A DNA stretch of 64,000 nt from positions 124,001-188,000 of the forward strand of contig JAJEKV010000095.1 of NCBI GenBank assembly GCA_021234155.1. The letters run 5' to 3'. Shown one piece after another: positions 11,267 to 22,024 of the stretch. The position numbers and the translations under genes were made by a program. This stretch comes from Isoetes taiwanensis (taxonomy: Eukaryota > Streptophyta > Lycopodiopsida > Isoetales > Isoetaceae). The notes beneath the pieces are model-generated. The model made no database searches. It worked only from the letters and a program-made list of their open reading frames with translations, and was not told the DNA's origin. Within the stretch, counting starts at the first letter, position 1. Each line of letters begins with the position of its first letter.

Positions 11267-13428
11267 CACTACTTATGTAATCGAGTTTGCAATTTTTCAT
11301 TTTTGTTTTTGTTCCACTCGAATTTTTCTGCGCCGCAATCTATATCTGTATTTTGTTGCCACGTTTTTCTTCAGGACCTCGGATGCTGTAACCTGTCGCG
11401 ACATGCTATTTTTCCTATGTCGGTGAAGCCGTCCACCGCTACATCGCCAATTGGATCATTTCACTACCTTGCCAGAGGCTTTCTTTGCTTCAATCGCCTG
11501 CCTGCCTCAGCTACAGTCTAATTCCAACGCCAAATTCTTCAGCTCATCTTTTACTCCATCCAATCCGGCCTATTCTCTTGCAGATTGGCAGCCTTTTCTC
11601 TTGCGAATCGGCGGTAGATTAGCTCTGTCCGCCATAGCCAAATCTAGCCATAGTGGTGCATCGATTCATTTGCTTCTTCCTCTGCATTCTCGCAGCATAT
11701 TGCTCTGCATTCTCTGCGGCAAAGCTGTTGTTCCTTCTTTCAGCGATAAATCGAGGTGAGCCCATTTATCCTAAGCTTTCATCTTGACAAAGGAAAACAG
11801 CCTTCATTGAGCCAAAACCCACCATGAAGACTACGCCATTCCTCAAAGCTTGATCTTTATTTACCTTTTCGGTTGTAGCGATTCGATTTGAGCGGGTTTG
11901 CTTAAAAATGCGGCTACACATGTCTAGTTCAAAGATCTCACGGCATTCTGAGATTCAAGCAAATTTGCTCAAATTTCTGCCCTAAATGCACATCGGGACA
12001 AAAGTGTGGAAGCGAACAGCAACTGTTGGTTTGTTCGAAGGGGTGGATGCAATAAACTAAATCTTGGCCTCTGCCAAGCTCCTCGTTTTTCTTTCACGTG
12101 TTAGAAGGTCGGAGGCTAACTACAACCCATAATATGCAATGCATTTGAGCCAAGTTGAAGAAGCTAAGACATTAAAGTATTCACACATGTGTGAACAATT
12201 TTCACTTCATAAATTACGAAGATTTACGGGAGTTATGTAACAATTTTGTGCAACTCGACGGCCATGTGTGACTGGTTTGCTTGCTTATAATTACGCATTT
12301 TACGGTATGCCTAGCATGCATACCGGTATGAAAAGTGTTAGCCGCAAGAATCAAATCGTTATTCGGGACTTTGGGCGATGTATCCAAGGAGCTTAACCAA
12401 TGCATTCTCAATCAAAGGGAAGGGAACCCATCTTTTGCGAGTTCCATTTTGCGGGGTAAAATCTTTGGAAAAACATAAAATGGGAAATAAAGAGGATGAT
12501 TGAGTAATCAAGGGCTCTTGAGGTTAATGCATAAGGCATTGCAAAACACGATAGAACCCCAAGGTAGGGGCAATGACAATGACGATCCAAAACGATAAGC
12601 TAAAAATAAGGATTAAAAAATAAATTGACAAAAATAGCAGCCCGATGGCTTTGGGATGTCTAGTTTGATTGAAAATATTCAGCGAGATCAAAATGAAGAA
12701 GAGTTGTTTCAGAGAGGAGCACTAGGTTGAAGTGAGAAGCTTAAGTTATTTGGACACTTTTGACACTACAAGAGTTGCGGGTTTTCAAAAGAATCGGGGG
12801 CTTCGAGGCGAAGTGATTCAAGAAATTGGCCGATGGGTTGGTTTCATTTCGAAATAGTAGAATCGACTTCGCAATTTGAAAATAGAGATGCACTAGTTGG
12901 AAGTAAGAGCCTTGGTATTCATGTAATAAGTAATGATCCAACTTCCAATAGAAAGCCATGGGGTAAGGAGATATAAAAAATCAAAACATAGATATAAAAT
13001 GGGAAAAAAAAGTAGAATATGCTGCTTTTCTGGATAGGTGATAAAGCTTCGGTGATTACGCACAATAATAAAACGTAAAAATAAAGTATTAAAAATGACA
13101 TAACAAATTCTATTATGCTTGCATGGTCAAATTTGCTAAATTGTCTTTAAGATAAAATTTCTGAACATCATCAAAACGCTCTTATAAATGGGAGGAGGCC
13201 ATATATCGAGCAAACCCATGATCTTATTCAAGAATTGGTTTTTCAATTCTACACATGGAACATCCAGGAACTACTGCACTTCTGATTCATCTTCAAGAAT
13301 ACACTCATGACTTTTGCTGTAGGGTTGGATTATCTACTCAACTATGATTTTGTTGAAAAAAAAGAGAAATGTTCGCAGCAGCCAACTATGATCTTGTTGG
13401 AAAAAAAGCCGCCGCGATAAATTTCTTG
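11267..13428. mobile_element. 2.16-kb insertion with 3-bp (TAT) duplication, unclassified
   Basis: Comparison with the uninterrupted left repeat defines this insertion exactly, with TAT duplicated on both sides. It begins CACTACTTATG, as a CACTA element would, but ends AAATTTCTTG, not TAGTG, so the termini do not pair. A plus-strand frame at 11451-11757 ends at a donor-like AG|GTGAGC and has the look of a first exon with a 5' leader. The rest is AT-rich and non-coding. It may be a transposon carrying a gene fragment. A deletion in the left copy is the alternative. Confidence 0.6.
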
Positions 13429-13473
13429 TATTATAATCCATTCATCCTTATGGACAGATCTATTAAATTTCTG

Positions 13474-13839
13474 TCAAACCTTAGTGGTGCGCTCTCTGAT
13501 CTCTTGTTTATCCTTGATGGCTCCAGCATGGCTAGAATCTTGCATTTGCTGATGACTCCCAGAAGCTCCATGTTTATTACTTGTGGAGCAATCCACTATA
13601 GTATCCTTAAAATCCGAAATCTTCTCAGCTTGCTCAGGATCTCTACTCAAACTTGCAATCCCCATTTTATTGTTGGGACCATCTTCTGCATTAATTTCGG
13701 CATTGCATGCCTTGACCCCCTTGTTAATCACAGAGGTATGAAACTGAAAAATCTTCTTTACATTCCCTCCATCCTTGCTCTTTTCTTCTGCTAATCTCTT
13801 GTGTGTGGCAAGGTTAATATCCCCCTTCTTCCTTCCCAT
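13474..13839 (-). CDS. Small hydrophilic ORF in the right terminal repeat
   Basis: A 121-residue frame starts MGRKKGDINLATHKRLAEEK. It is rich in Lys, Asp, Ser and Gln, has no hydrophobic segment and matches no family I recognise. It lies upstream of the reverse-transcriptase element on the same strand, in the direct repeat, so it may be a small leader ORF or the N-terminal part of the element's product. The equivalent frame in the left repeat is broken by small deletions. Both copies being nearly alike says the repeats are young, not that the ORF is selected. Confidence 0.4.
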   Translation of the reverse strand: MGRKKGDINLATHKRLAEEKSKDGGNVKKIFQFHTSVINKGVKACNAEINAEDGPNNKMGIASLSRDPEQAEKISDFKDTIVDCSTSNKHGASGSHQQMQDSSHAGAIKDKQEIRERTTKV

Positions 13840-14457
13840 TTTCGGAGCAGGGTTTCAGTCCCTGCCCGAAGAAATTTACAACATCTAATGCATCCAACAT
13901 AAACATTTCCTGTTATATAAGACATCCAGCCTAAGACATGTCCTTAACACCGAGTGTTCTTCCTAACTGTCACATACCTTTTCCTTTCTCATGGGATCGT
14001 CGTAAGCCAATGCCGGATTTCGTCATTTACAGTTGTCTCATGATGCCATGCTGTATTTCCTTGTTGTTTCTTGCCCTAAAAAAACCTTAGTCATTTAGTC
14101 AATAATTGATAATTTCAATTTAGATGTTACATAGGACATTATTCCATTTCTTTGTGTAGATTTGCTCATATTGCCATAGATGCATCCATTGCATTTACTT
14201 CCCAAGGTATCCCTATGGCAGGAGATATTCTTGTGTCAAAATGATCCATACAGTATATCATATCATATTATTCCTGTTATTGTTTCTACCTTCTATACTC
14301 TTCATAGATTCTTATATAATGGTGCTCCTTTTATGCTCCAAAAAAAAAAAAGGAGTTGTTTCCAAGTGTTGTTTTTGTAAGAAAATTAAAATAAAACATC
14401 CGTGGACTTTTTTTAAGTTTACAAAAACAACATGTTTGGTTCCACGTGGACATCTTT

Positions 14458-14474
14458 TTAAGCAATCAAATTTT
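14458..14474. repeat. Target-site duplication of the L1 element, left copy
   Basis: The 17-bp sequence TTAAGCAATCAAATTTT is repeated exactly at 20183-20199. It brackets the L1 insertion and overlaps the first Ts of the poly-T tract. Confidence 0.85.
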
Positions 14475-15228
14475 TTTTTTTTTTGAAGAACTGTGTCAGC
14501 AATATATTAAAAGAATGGTAATGTTACAAAGCAAGTGAGGAGGAAGGAGAACGCCCCAAAGAGGCAGTGATACCTCGACACTCCACAACAAGCTGCAACT
14601 CTCTTCTTTGTACAACCTGGCCATCACCATCTACCACACCCAAGAAGTCCCGCCAAATGGAAAACTTCCGCTCTACTAATCCGGGGAACACCAAAAGCTT
14701 TGAAATAGTTTGTACCTCGAAGTCGAGGAATCGAGAGAAATTTGCCAGGTTGCTTGAATCCCTGAAAGATCCCAACCGCCGCCGCTTCCAAATCAACCAC
14801 ACCAACCAAGCCCGCTTACGGATGCAAGGCTTGCTGCCGTCTGGCGGCCAAAGCACGAGGATATACATGAAGCGGCAATTGTTGGCTATTCAATCTCACA
14901 CGAAAGCGAGCCACGACCCAATCCCGGGCAACACCGCAAGTGAGGGCATAAAACCGGACAATGCTCCGCAGTCTCACGATGAAGGCCACAACAAGGGCAA
15001 AGAGGGCTCACACCGCCTAAAGCCCGACTCACAAGGACATTCACCACGTCATACGGTGCACCACCTGCCGAAGCACGAACCTTTGGTGGGGAAGTGAGCT
15101 CCATGTCCACGTCCAAACCCGGCGCCATCGAGAACCCGGGAAGCTGCGAGACCACTTGCACGAAGGGGGCGAGTGTCATGAATAGCCAACACCGGTAACA
15201 AGACCGCACAAAACAAGAAGATACAACA

Positions 15229-18200
15229 TCACGGATGAACCTTCCAAACACCGCACCACCACATCACCCACGAGGGACTATAGGTATGTGTAGCGGAATA
15301 CTCCCAGCCACTTGTTCCCGGATAGCCCGGTCCTTCATCCTTCGGTAGCGAGCTCGAAAAGAACTCCCTGAAGCTGGTGACCATCCCAATACCAATCCTC
15401 CAAGGTGAGCCGCCCATTTCGCCTCCAAGCGAACTTCGCGTCCAGAGCATGCGATGGCGACCCAAGGGGCAAATGCGCAGGGGGTAGAGGAACCCACAAG
15501 AAAGGAGAAGAGTGGTGATAAAAGCGAGGCATAATCGGATTTTGGGCGAGCTGCGCCGCGTGATCCCAAGCCCATAACACCCCGTGAGAAAAGGGGATGC
15601 ATGTGGGAAAGGTAGGAGACCATACAGCGATGCCGGGGCAACTCTACATGCACATACGACTTTCCAAATGCCACACAATGGCGAAGAGATTGCCACAATA
15701 GTGCCGCACCAGAGAAGATGCTCCATCTCACGAATGCTCCAAATAAACTTAGAGACCAACACCTTACTATGCGATTGCCAAATCCGGAATGGCCAAGCCC
15801 CCATCCTCCGGCCGGAACACTTCCACCAAGCCACTTTAACAACAACCCCTTCATCATCCCGCCCCCACACAAAATTTGAACAATCTTATCCAAAGCACGT
15901 ATCTTACCCTCGGGAGCTAACATCGCAGAATCTTTGTATACACATGAGTGCTACAAAGTCTTGACTTGGCAATAGTGATCCTACACCGCCATGGACAACT
16001 TGCTACCCTTCCACCAATTGAGGTGTTTTACGCAAGCCCCTGCAAAATCTCATCCCACACCCTCCCCATGGAAACATCCCTCCAAGGGAATACCCAACGA
16101 CTTTAGTACACACATTACACGGAAGCACCTTCCAAGGGAATGGGGGGAGTCAAGCTGGGCCCATAATGCGGAGCATTTGCCCCAATTCAGAAGAATGCGA
16201 GGCCAAGGAGAAAGTATCCAGCAAAACCACACATTCCCCAAATTCCTCTCTTACGCCACCAAGAAGAGAAAAGTGTCATCGGCCGGCCCGGTTAATGTCT
16301 GGTGACTACCATCCGCATCCAAGCCCATCCACCACCCCCTCCTCCCGCTGCGAGCCAAAAACAAGCGAGGCGGTGCCTCGCCACAATCGTAAACAAAAAT
16401 GGTGCCAAAGGGCACCCCGACGCTTACCCCTCGCCTAAGGAGAGAAAAGGCGGGAGGGTTCACCCCTCGCACACCCATGTAGCGTCGTGCTTGACCTATG
16501 CGGCTTCATGGATGTCTACGTAAAGCGTGGACCCGACCAAAAACGCTAACATCATGGCGGAACAAGAACTCCCTAACGGACACTATCATAAGCTTTGGCA
16601 AAGTCAAGCTTAAGATAGGCAATGCCTTGACCTGTTCTCCTGGCCCAATAAAGGCCCTCATAGGCTGCTGGCAACATTAGTCAAAATGTTCCTCCCGAGG
16701 GAACAAACCCATCGCGCACCTTACTAATGGAAGAAGTCAACACGGCTTCAACTTCGGCCGGCGGGCTTTCGCCAATAATCTTGTACCAATGAGGACAACA
16801 AGGATATAGGCCTCCAATCATTAATAGTAGAAGGTGCTTAACCTTAGGAATCAAAGGAAATGCATGCGGTATTCAAGATCCTATCCATGTGAGAAGATCG
16901 CAAAGCAACTCAAGATACACACGGTACCGCGGGACTCACCAACCCACTCCCAATAAGTGCAGAAAGAACTCCACGGGGATGCCATCCAGCCCAGGACATT
17001 TATCCTTGGCCATGCACATACATGCCTCGCTAAATCCTCTGGAGAGCTCCTCGCTCCAAGCTCTCGCGTTGGTGAGGCAAAATAGATGGCTTAACAGCAA
17101 AAAAACAAGCTCTGCATCTCCGCTCATAGGGAAGAGCATTTGCATAAAAAACCACGAGAAATGAGCATGCACATACCTCTGCAACTTCGGCGGGATCCTC
17201 CAAAGTCCGGCCATCGGGCAAAGCAAGGGGCGCCATAGATCTTTGATATCGCCACGCTTAGCTGCTCCCGAAGAACACCCGAACTTGTATCCCCTCCTTC
17301 AACCCAGGTGGGGCTGCCTTCACCGCAGCCTCATGCACTTTAACTTTTGCTCCAAAGCAACAATACTGTTGCAACACTTGCATTCTCCCTAATGCCATTA
17401 GAAGGCTGCACCCCGAATCTTCTCCAACTCGATAAAGACTATGCAACTCTCCCGCCCGCTCTGGCGCTGCAGCGCCTACCAAAGACCTTAGCAAAGCGCT
17501 TCACCCCGCCAACGGTCACCATACCAGACATACCCTTCAGAGATGAAAAGGTATCAAGCCACAACTCCTGGCGGGCGAAATCCGCATCGGCGAGGCCGGT
17601 GTTCAAACGAACACCGGTCCGAGAAGGCCGAGAGGCAACCTCTCACCTGACCGGACAAAACACGAGGGTAATGATCAGAAATGGAGGTAGGTGAGAATGT
17701 TACTCCGGCGCAAAGAGGGCACACCATCCAATGCGCATGGGGAAGCATAGCAACCGGTCATGCCTAGCATACGCCCCGCCCGCACTAATCGCCTATTACA
17801 ATAGGTGAAAGACAAGTTTGGGGACCTCAACCAAGGCCAAATCCTGCAACAAAGCGGACCCTTCGGTCCCTCTCAAATCCACGCACACAAGCTGGGTGCG
17901 TAAACGAGGCGATCTTCTACTCGCTCTACCATATTGAAATCCCTAACAACAACCAAGCAACACAGAACCCACCAAGGGCTCGCCAACTTATTCGGTTGTG
18001 GCCCACAAAGCACCGGTGAGAAGGCTGATTAGGGGCATAAACATTAACAATCCCCACTCTTGCCCTCCAACCACTTAATTATTGCCCACCGACCAAACAC
18101 ATGCTCGCTGCAGAGTATGTGACTGCACATCCATCTTCCAAGCAATAAGAGTACCCCACTAGTCCGCCCGAGGAAGAAGAAGCAATAAAGCCAAACGCCT

Positions 18201-18300
18201 ACCAACCATATTCATGAGCACGGACATATCACCCCTGGCGGACACTTATGCTCCCGAATGCAAATAATATCGGGGCCTTAGCGCGGTGCAAAGAAATACG
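15229..18300 (-). pseudogene. L1 ORF2: endonuclease and reverse transcriptase
   Basis: Landmarks in order on the minus strand follow the L1 plan. An endonuclease-like start is near 18290-18250. The endonuclease motif SDHYP is near 17670. The RT entry block CPGLDGIPVEFF is near 16985. Motif A LKLDFAKAYDSV is near 16600. A motif-B-like region precedes motif C ADDTFLF near 16265. The post-RT region typical of plant L1 (VKVAWWKCSGRRMGAWPF) is near 15840. Each piece is in a different frame and separated by stops, so no functional enzyme is made. The product would nick target DNA and prime reverse transcription on it. Confidence 0.8.
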
Positions 18301-18479
18301 GGCCCCTCTTACTACTAGAGGACCGCCCCCGCACATTCCAGCTGAGGATCGACCTATTCATCCCGGAGGAGAAGTGTCCAGCCCCACATGCCTACCCACG
18401 GGCCATCGGCCCACTCCACCAGAGTCGGCATCTAGAGGCAGGAGGATTAATCACGGCAATGTGACCCACAGCCGCTCTC

Positions 18480-18616
18480 GTGATATTCCACTTCCAACAC
18501 GTGTTGGAAGTCCCCGAACACCTCCACGAGTCATGGGCCACAACTTCGTGATATTCCACTTCCAACACGCGTGTTGGAAGTCCCCGTGCACCTCCATAGA
18601 GTCATGGGCCACACTA
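18480..18616. repeat. 68-bp tandem duplication carrying perfect palindromes
   Basis: Two units starting near 18481 and 18549 share TGATATTCCACTTCCAACAC. Each holds a perfect palindrome: 20 bp at 18491-18510 (CTTCCAACAC and its complement) and a 22-bp version at 18559-18580. The duplication lies in the L1, between the ORF1 and ORF2 remnants. Confidence 0.85.
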
Positions 18617-19381
18617 GTCTCTACCTCCAACCGGGTTGCTCCAGCCACCTCATGCTTTCGGCACATACCACTCTTGGGACATCCCAGCCGGGATCACCAG
18701 CCCCACCACAACCACGCCCTCGGATCTAGCCACAACCAAATCATCTCGAGCCCTCCCCCGAGCCACCCGTCCCCTAGCCCCGCCATCAAAAGGCGGCCCG
18801 GCCAGCTTTGCCGCCCGGCCTCGCCCCCACACCACCTCTCCCAACCACACCACCTCGTCCAACGCCACTCTTGCACCCACGGAGTCCTGCACTGTGACCT
18901 CGGGAACCGAGGAATCCGGGCCCCCCGCATCCACACCGCACCCCTACCACATCACAAGCACCAGCAGGACTAGCGGGATCATCAAGCGGTCAAATGGTAG
19001 CACAATAGATGGAAACATCCGCCGGATCTGAGCCATTCAAAGCTTCAATCGGAAAAGAAAATGCGGGGACCACTCGCCTTTGGAAGAGAAGTAGGCCGCG
19101 AGCAGCAAAGTGGCGAGCAACACGTATCTTGGGGACCGCACAATAGAATGAGCCAAATATACACCCGGGCCATTGGCCATAGAAACCAAGAAATCAAGCA
19201 CCATCAGGTCGGGAGGAAGATCCCGACTGGAACCAACACGGGATTTTAACATTTGTCAAAGAACGGTGGACATTCTTTGGAGTATAATGCGATACAACAC
19301 ATATGAATCACCCAACGTATCCACCCCCGACTAACCAATTGCCGCCACGAAGACTCGACCTCAAACATGATTAGGAAGAAA

Positions 19382-20179
19382 TTATTTGGTAAGAATTTGA
19401 GATCGATACAGGCAAACCAATCCGCCCCGGATGTCCAAACAAGCCCAAGAGCTAAACCTCCTCGTGTCCAATATGTAACCCGTGAAATAGCCCAACACCG
19501 CAAATGAAACTAGATTCTCAATGGTTTGAACATGCACGGTATGATCAATATCTATCCATGGAGTCTCGAAGAGCTGCACTGCCAAGTCAGAGTGATGATC
19601 CTCCACAAACTTGAGCTTCTTGAACACAGGCGGTTCTACATCAGGAGCCTTTGGGCTTAATCAATCACGAAAACCCGTACCGAAAGGATCAAAGCAACTT
19701 GATGTCATTGCTCGCCGAGGCCATACCGAGGATTTGGGGCTGCCGCCTGCTGGCACCACGAGAGGTATCCAGAGGCACCCGGGAGACACATCAGACTACA
19801 TGCACCCTAGAAGAGGGCATCACCGACAAGTGATCCCTTCCCAAGCAGGCGGAGAGGGCATCACGAGATCCGTTTCCAAAGGGGGATGCTTGATGGAATC
19901 AAGGCAGGAGTCTCCAAAACACAATCTACTTGGGTCTCAGAATTATATTGAGAGGAAGAGCAATCCACATACCTCTCAACCGAAGGGGATTCCAAGAGCT
20001 CCCTCATCTCTGCCACCAATTGCATGCCACTTCCTACAGCCCGCGCCTCTTCATGCATGCTGAGACCCGCGCCCTTCCCCTTTACTGGAGGATTCTTTCT
20101 CCTCGCCATCTCCCTTGGCTTCAGCCCCAAGCCATGAGGCTCAATCGAGCCCCCATCAGCCTGTCTGGCAGGAGCCATG
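19382..20179 (-). pseudogene. L1 ORF1 remnant
   Basis: The first frame begins MAPARQADGGS at about 20179 and is Lys/Arg/Gly-rich, like the N-terminus of plant L1 ORF1 proteins, which bind the element's RNA. It stops near 19861. A second frame (19627-19382) starting MFKKLKFVEDH has the length and position of a DUF4283-like segment, but I cannot confirm that domain by eye. Several frameshifts separate the pieces. Confidence 0.5.
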
Positions 20180-20182
20180 TCC

Positions 20183-20199
20183 TTAAGCAATCAAATTTT
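20183..20199. repeat. Target-site duplication of the L1 element, right copy
   Basis: Exact 17-bp match to 14458-14474, marking the 5' border of the minus-strand L1. Confidence 0.85.
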
Positions 20200-22024
20200 G
20201 ACACGTGGCACTCATGCTTTATACATGGATATCTTTTTAACTAATCAAACCTTGACACATGGCATCAATTCTTTAAAATAAAAAGCACAACTTCTACTTT
20301 TTTCTTTATGCCTAGTGATAATTTCAATCTGCAAAATATAGAGCACCGCAACATTTGAATACAAACACAAACAAAATGAATACAGCCTTTTAAGAAAGGC
20401 TTTAAGAATCAAACCCAAAAATGAAGACAAATATTATTAGATTGCAATCTAAATTTTAACATTACATTGAAACATTCAATGGGTAATAAGAGGACACAAG
20501 CCAACTATCACAAGTTTCTCCATTAATTGGTAAATCAATAAAACTCATAATTGATTAATGGTTAAAGGTTCAGAATAATTAAATTAACGGTGAAGGATCA
20601 AACCAGGAGATTAATATAATTTGAAAACATTGTTACTCATACAAGAATTTGTCGCGGCGGCCTTCGCCGCCGCTAGATGGTTACAAAAAAATGGTGCTAT
20701 TGAGTGAAAACAGTGCATAAAATTGTCATTTATATTCTATGCTATTGATTATTTATTTATTGCCTATGGCCAATGTGCAAAATGTGGTGTTTACATTTTG
20801 GTTTCCTTTTCAACATGGTTCTTGGTTGCTATCTGCTTCTTTGCTCCATGTTTGTTCAATCGATGTGGATTGAGGGGCAAAAGATTGTGGATGATTGGAA
20901 TAAATGGATTAATTAAGGCATAGAAATCGTAGCATCAAAAAGTTGAAAATCTTGGTGGAAAGGAGTATATGAATCATGCTAGCCTTAAGGGCAGGACTCC
21001 TCCATTTGCACGCTGCAAACTCCTCCATTTGCACGCTGCAAACCACTGGAAGCATGGAATCTGTTTGATATTGCCATGGAATTTTATCATTATCCTATGC
21101 AAAAAGAAACGTTTGCAAACTAATGTCTTTCCAACTTAGAAAGCATTATATATATTTTCTGCACCTGCAACCCCCAATAGCACCACTAGAGGGTTTATTT
21201 TTCATAACGACTTTTACTTGCTTTATATACATTTTTTGCAACTGCAACCCCTAGTAGCGCCACTAGAGGATTTATTTTTCGTAACGACTTTTGCTTATTG
21301 GTGAATAAAGGTTTGAGAAAACTGCTTGTGCATATCTTTGTGGTCTTTAATGCCTTGTATGTCTATCTGATAAGGATAATGGGAATACATAACTAAATTG
21401 ATGAATGGTCAAATGTTAGGTGCTTTTAAAACCTTAGCTAATTCTTTAACATAAACGCACTTTTTTCGTGACATAGTAGACCACGTACTCTTTTAGTGAC
21501 ATAGTACACCTGCAGAATAAGACTGTATAGGATTACCTTTGAGGGTTCGTTTGCCTCAGGCCCTAGACTGCGGCCAAGCACAGAGATGCAAGGCCACATT
21601 CCTATTTCTGCAGGCCAAATCCTGGATACATGCATCTGTCATTTCTCTGTGAATGCACATAAATCCTTCAGTTTTCTTAAAATTTCCCTCCAACAAAAGG
21701 GAATCTTTTAGAAATAGAAAAGAAGTCGTCATTTTCAAAGGATATCTCTCTAAACCTAATTAAAAAGGAACATCTTGTTGAAGAATTGAAGCCCATTTAG
21801 CGGATCAAACGTACTCTTCACTTAATGTTGCATGAACATGCATACAAATGGAGTGGCAGCAACACGGGTAATCTGAACATGGATAAGCCTCAAAGAAATC
21901 TTCTCCAACTAGAAATGGAGCCCAGCGTTGCTGGGCATAGCTAGGAACAATAAATGATACATTGGAGCGATTGTTAAATGAACTCACATTTTTAAGATTG
22001 CACAATTAAGAGCATTCAACGCAT
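20200..22024. other. Intergenic, no gene recognised; small tandem repeats
   Basis: No coding or RNA gene is recognised. A GC hairpin (8-bp stem, CTTC loop) lies at 20654-20673. A 23-bp unit (CTCCATTTGCACGCTGCAAA) is duplicated at 20998-21046. A 77-bp unit is duplicated at 21144-21298, containing GCACCTGCAACCCC and CATAACGACTTTT. Confidence 0.6.

Larger units (their letters stand above)
10957..14340. repeat. Right copy of the ~1.2-kb direct repeat, split by a 2.16-kb insertion
   Basis: Homology with 4861-6066 runs 10957-11266 and resumes at 13429-14340. The uninterrupted left copy gives the empty site. The junction overlap is TAT, present at both 11264-11266 and 13429-13431. The copy ends at GCTCCA followed by a run of A (14340 onward). 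It contains the 121-residue minus-strand reading frame at 13474-13839. Confidence 0.8.
14471..20182 (-). mobile_element. Nearly complete L1-type LINE
   Basis: The element reads on the minus strand. Its poly(A) tail is the T-run at 14471-14484 and its 5' end is at 20182, flanked by a 17-bp target duplication. It is about 5.7 kb, GC-rich against AT-rich flanks, with remnants of ORF1 and of ORF2 (endonuclease, RT and C-terminal region). Many frameshifts and stops disable it. The 5' end coincides almost exactly with the ORF1 ATG, so the 5' UTR is absent and the copy is slightly 5'-truncated. It landed inside a tandem repeat whose units contain ATCTTTTTAA(G/C)(C/T)AATCAAA. A 5'-truncated relative is at 30492-31762. 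Confidence 0.9.

Noticed and set aside
11267..13428. Canonical CACTA transposon
   Set aside because: The left end starts CACTAC, but the right end AAATTTCTTG is not its complement, and no subterminal repeats were seen.
4861..14340. Direct repeats interpreted as LTRs of a Ty1/Ty3 retrotransposon
   Set aside because: No TG...CA ends, primer-binding site, polypurine tract, protease or integrase are visible, and the RT motifs are not of the LTR type.
14567..20063. Many plus-strand frames up to 241 residues, for example at 18248-18973
   Set aside because: They are antisense to the GC-rich minus-strand L1, which shows ordered endonuclease and RT motifs. The plus-strand peptides have no domain.
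20654..20676. Helitron 3' end at the GC hairpin followed by CTAG
   Set aside because: CTAG abuts the stem with no spacer and is followed by A rather than T. The hairpin also differs from the local Helitron family.
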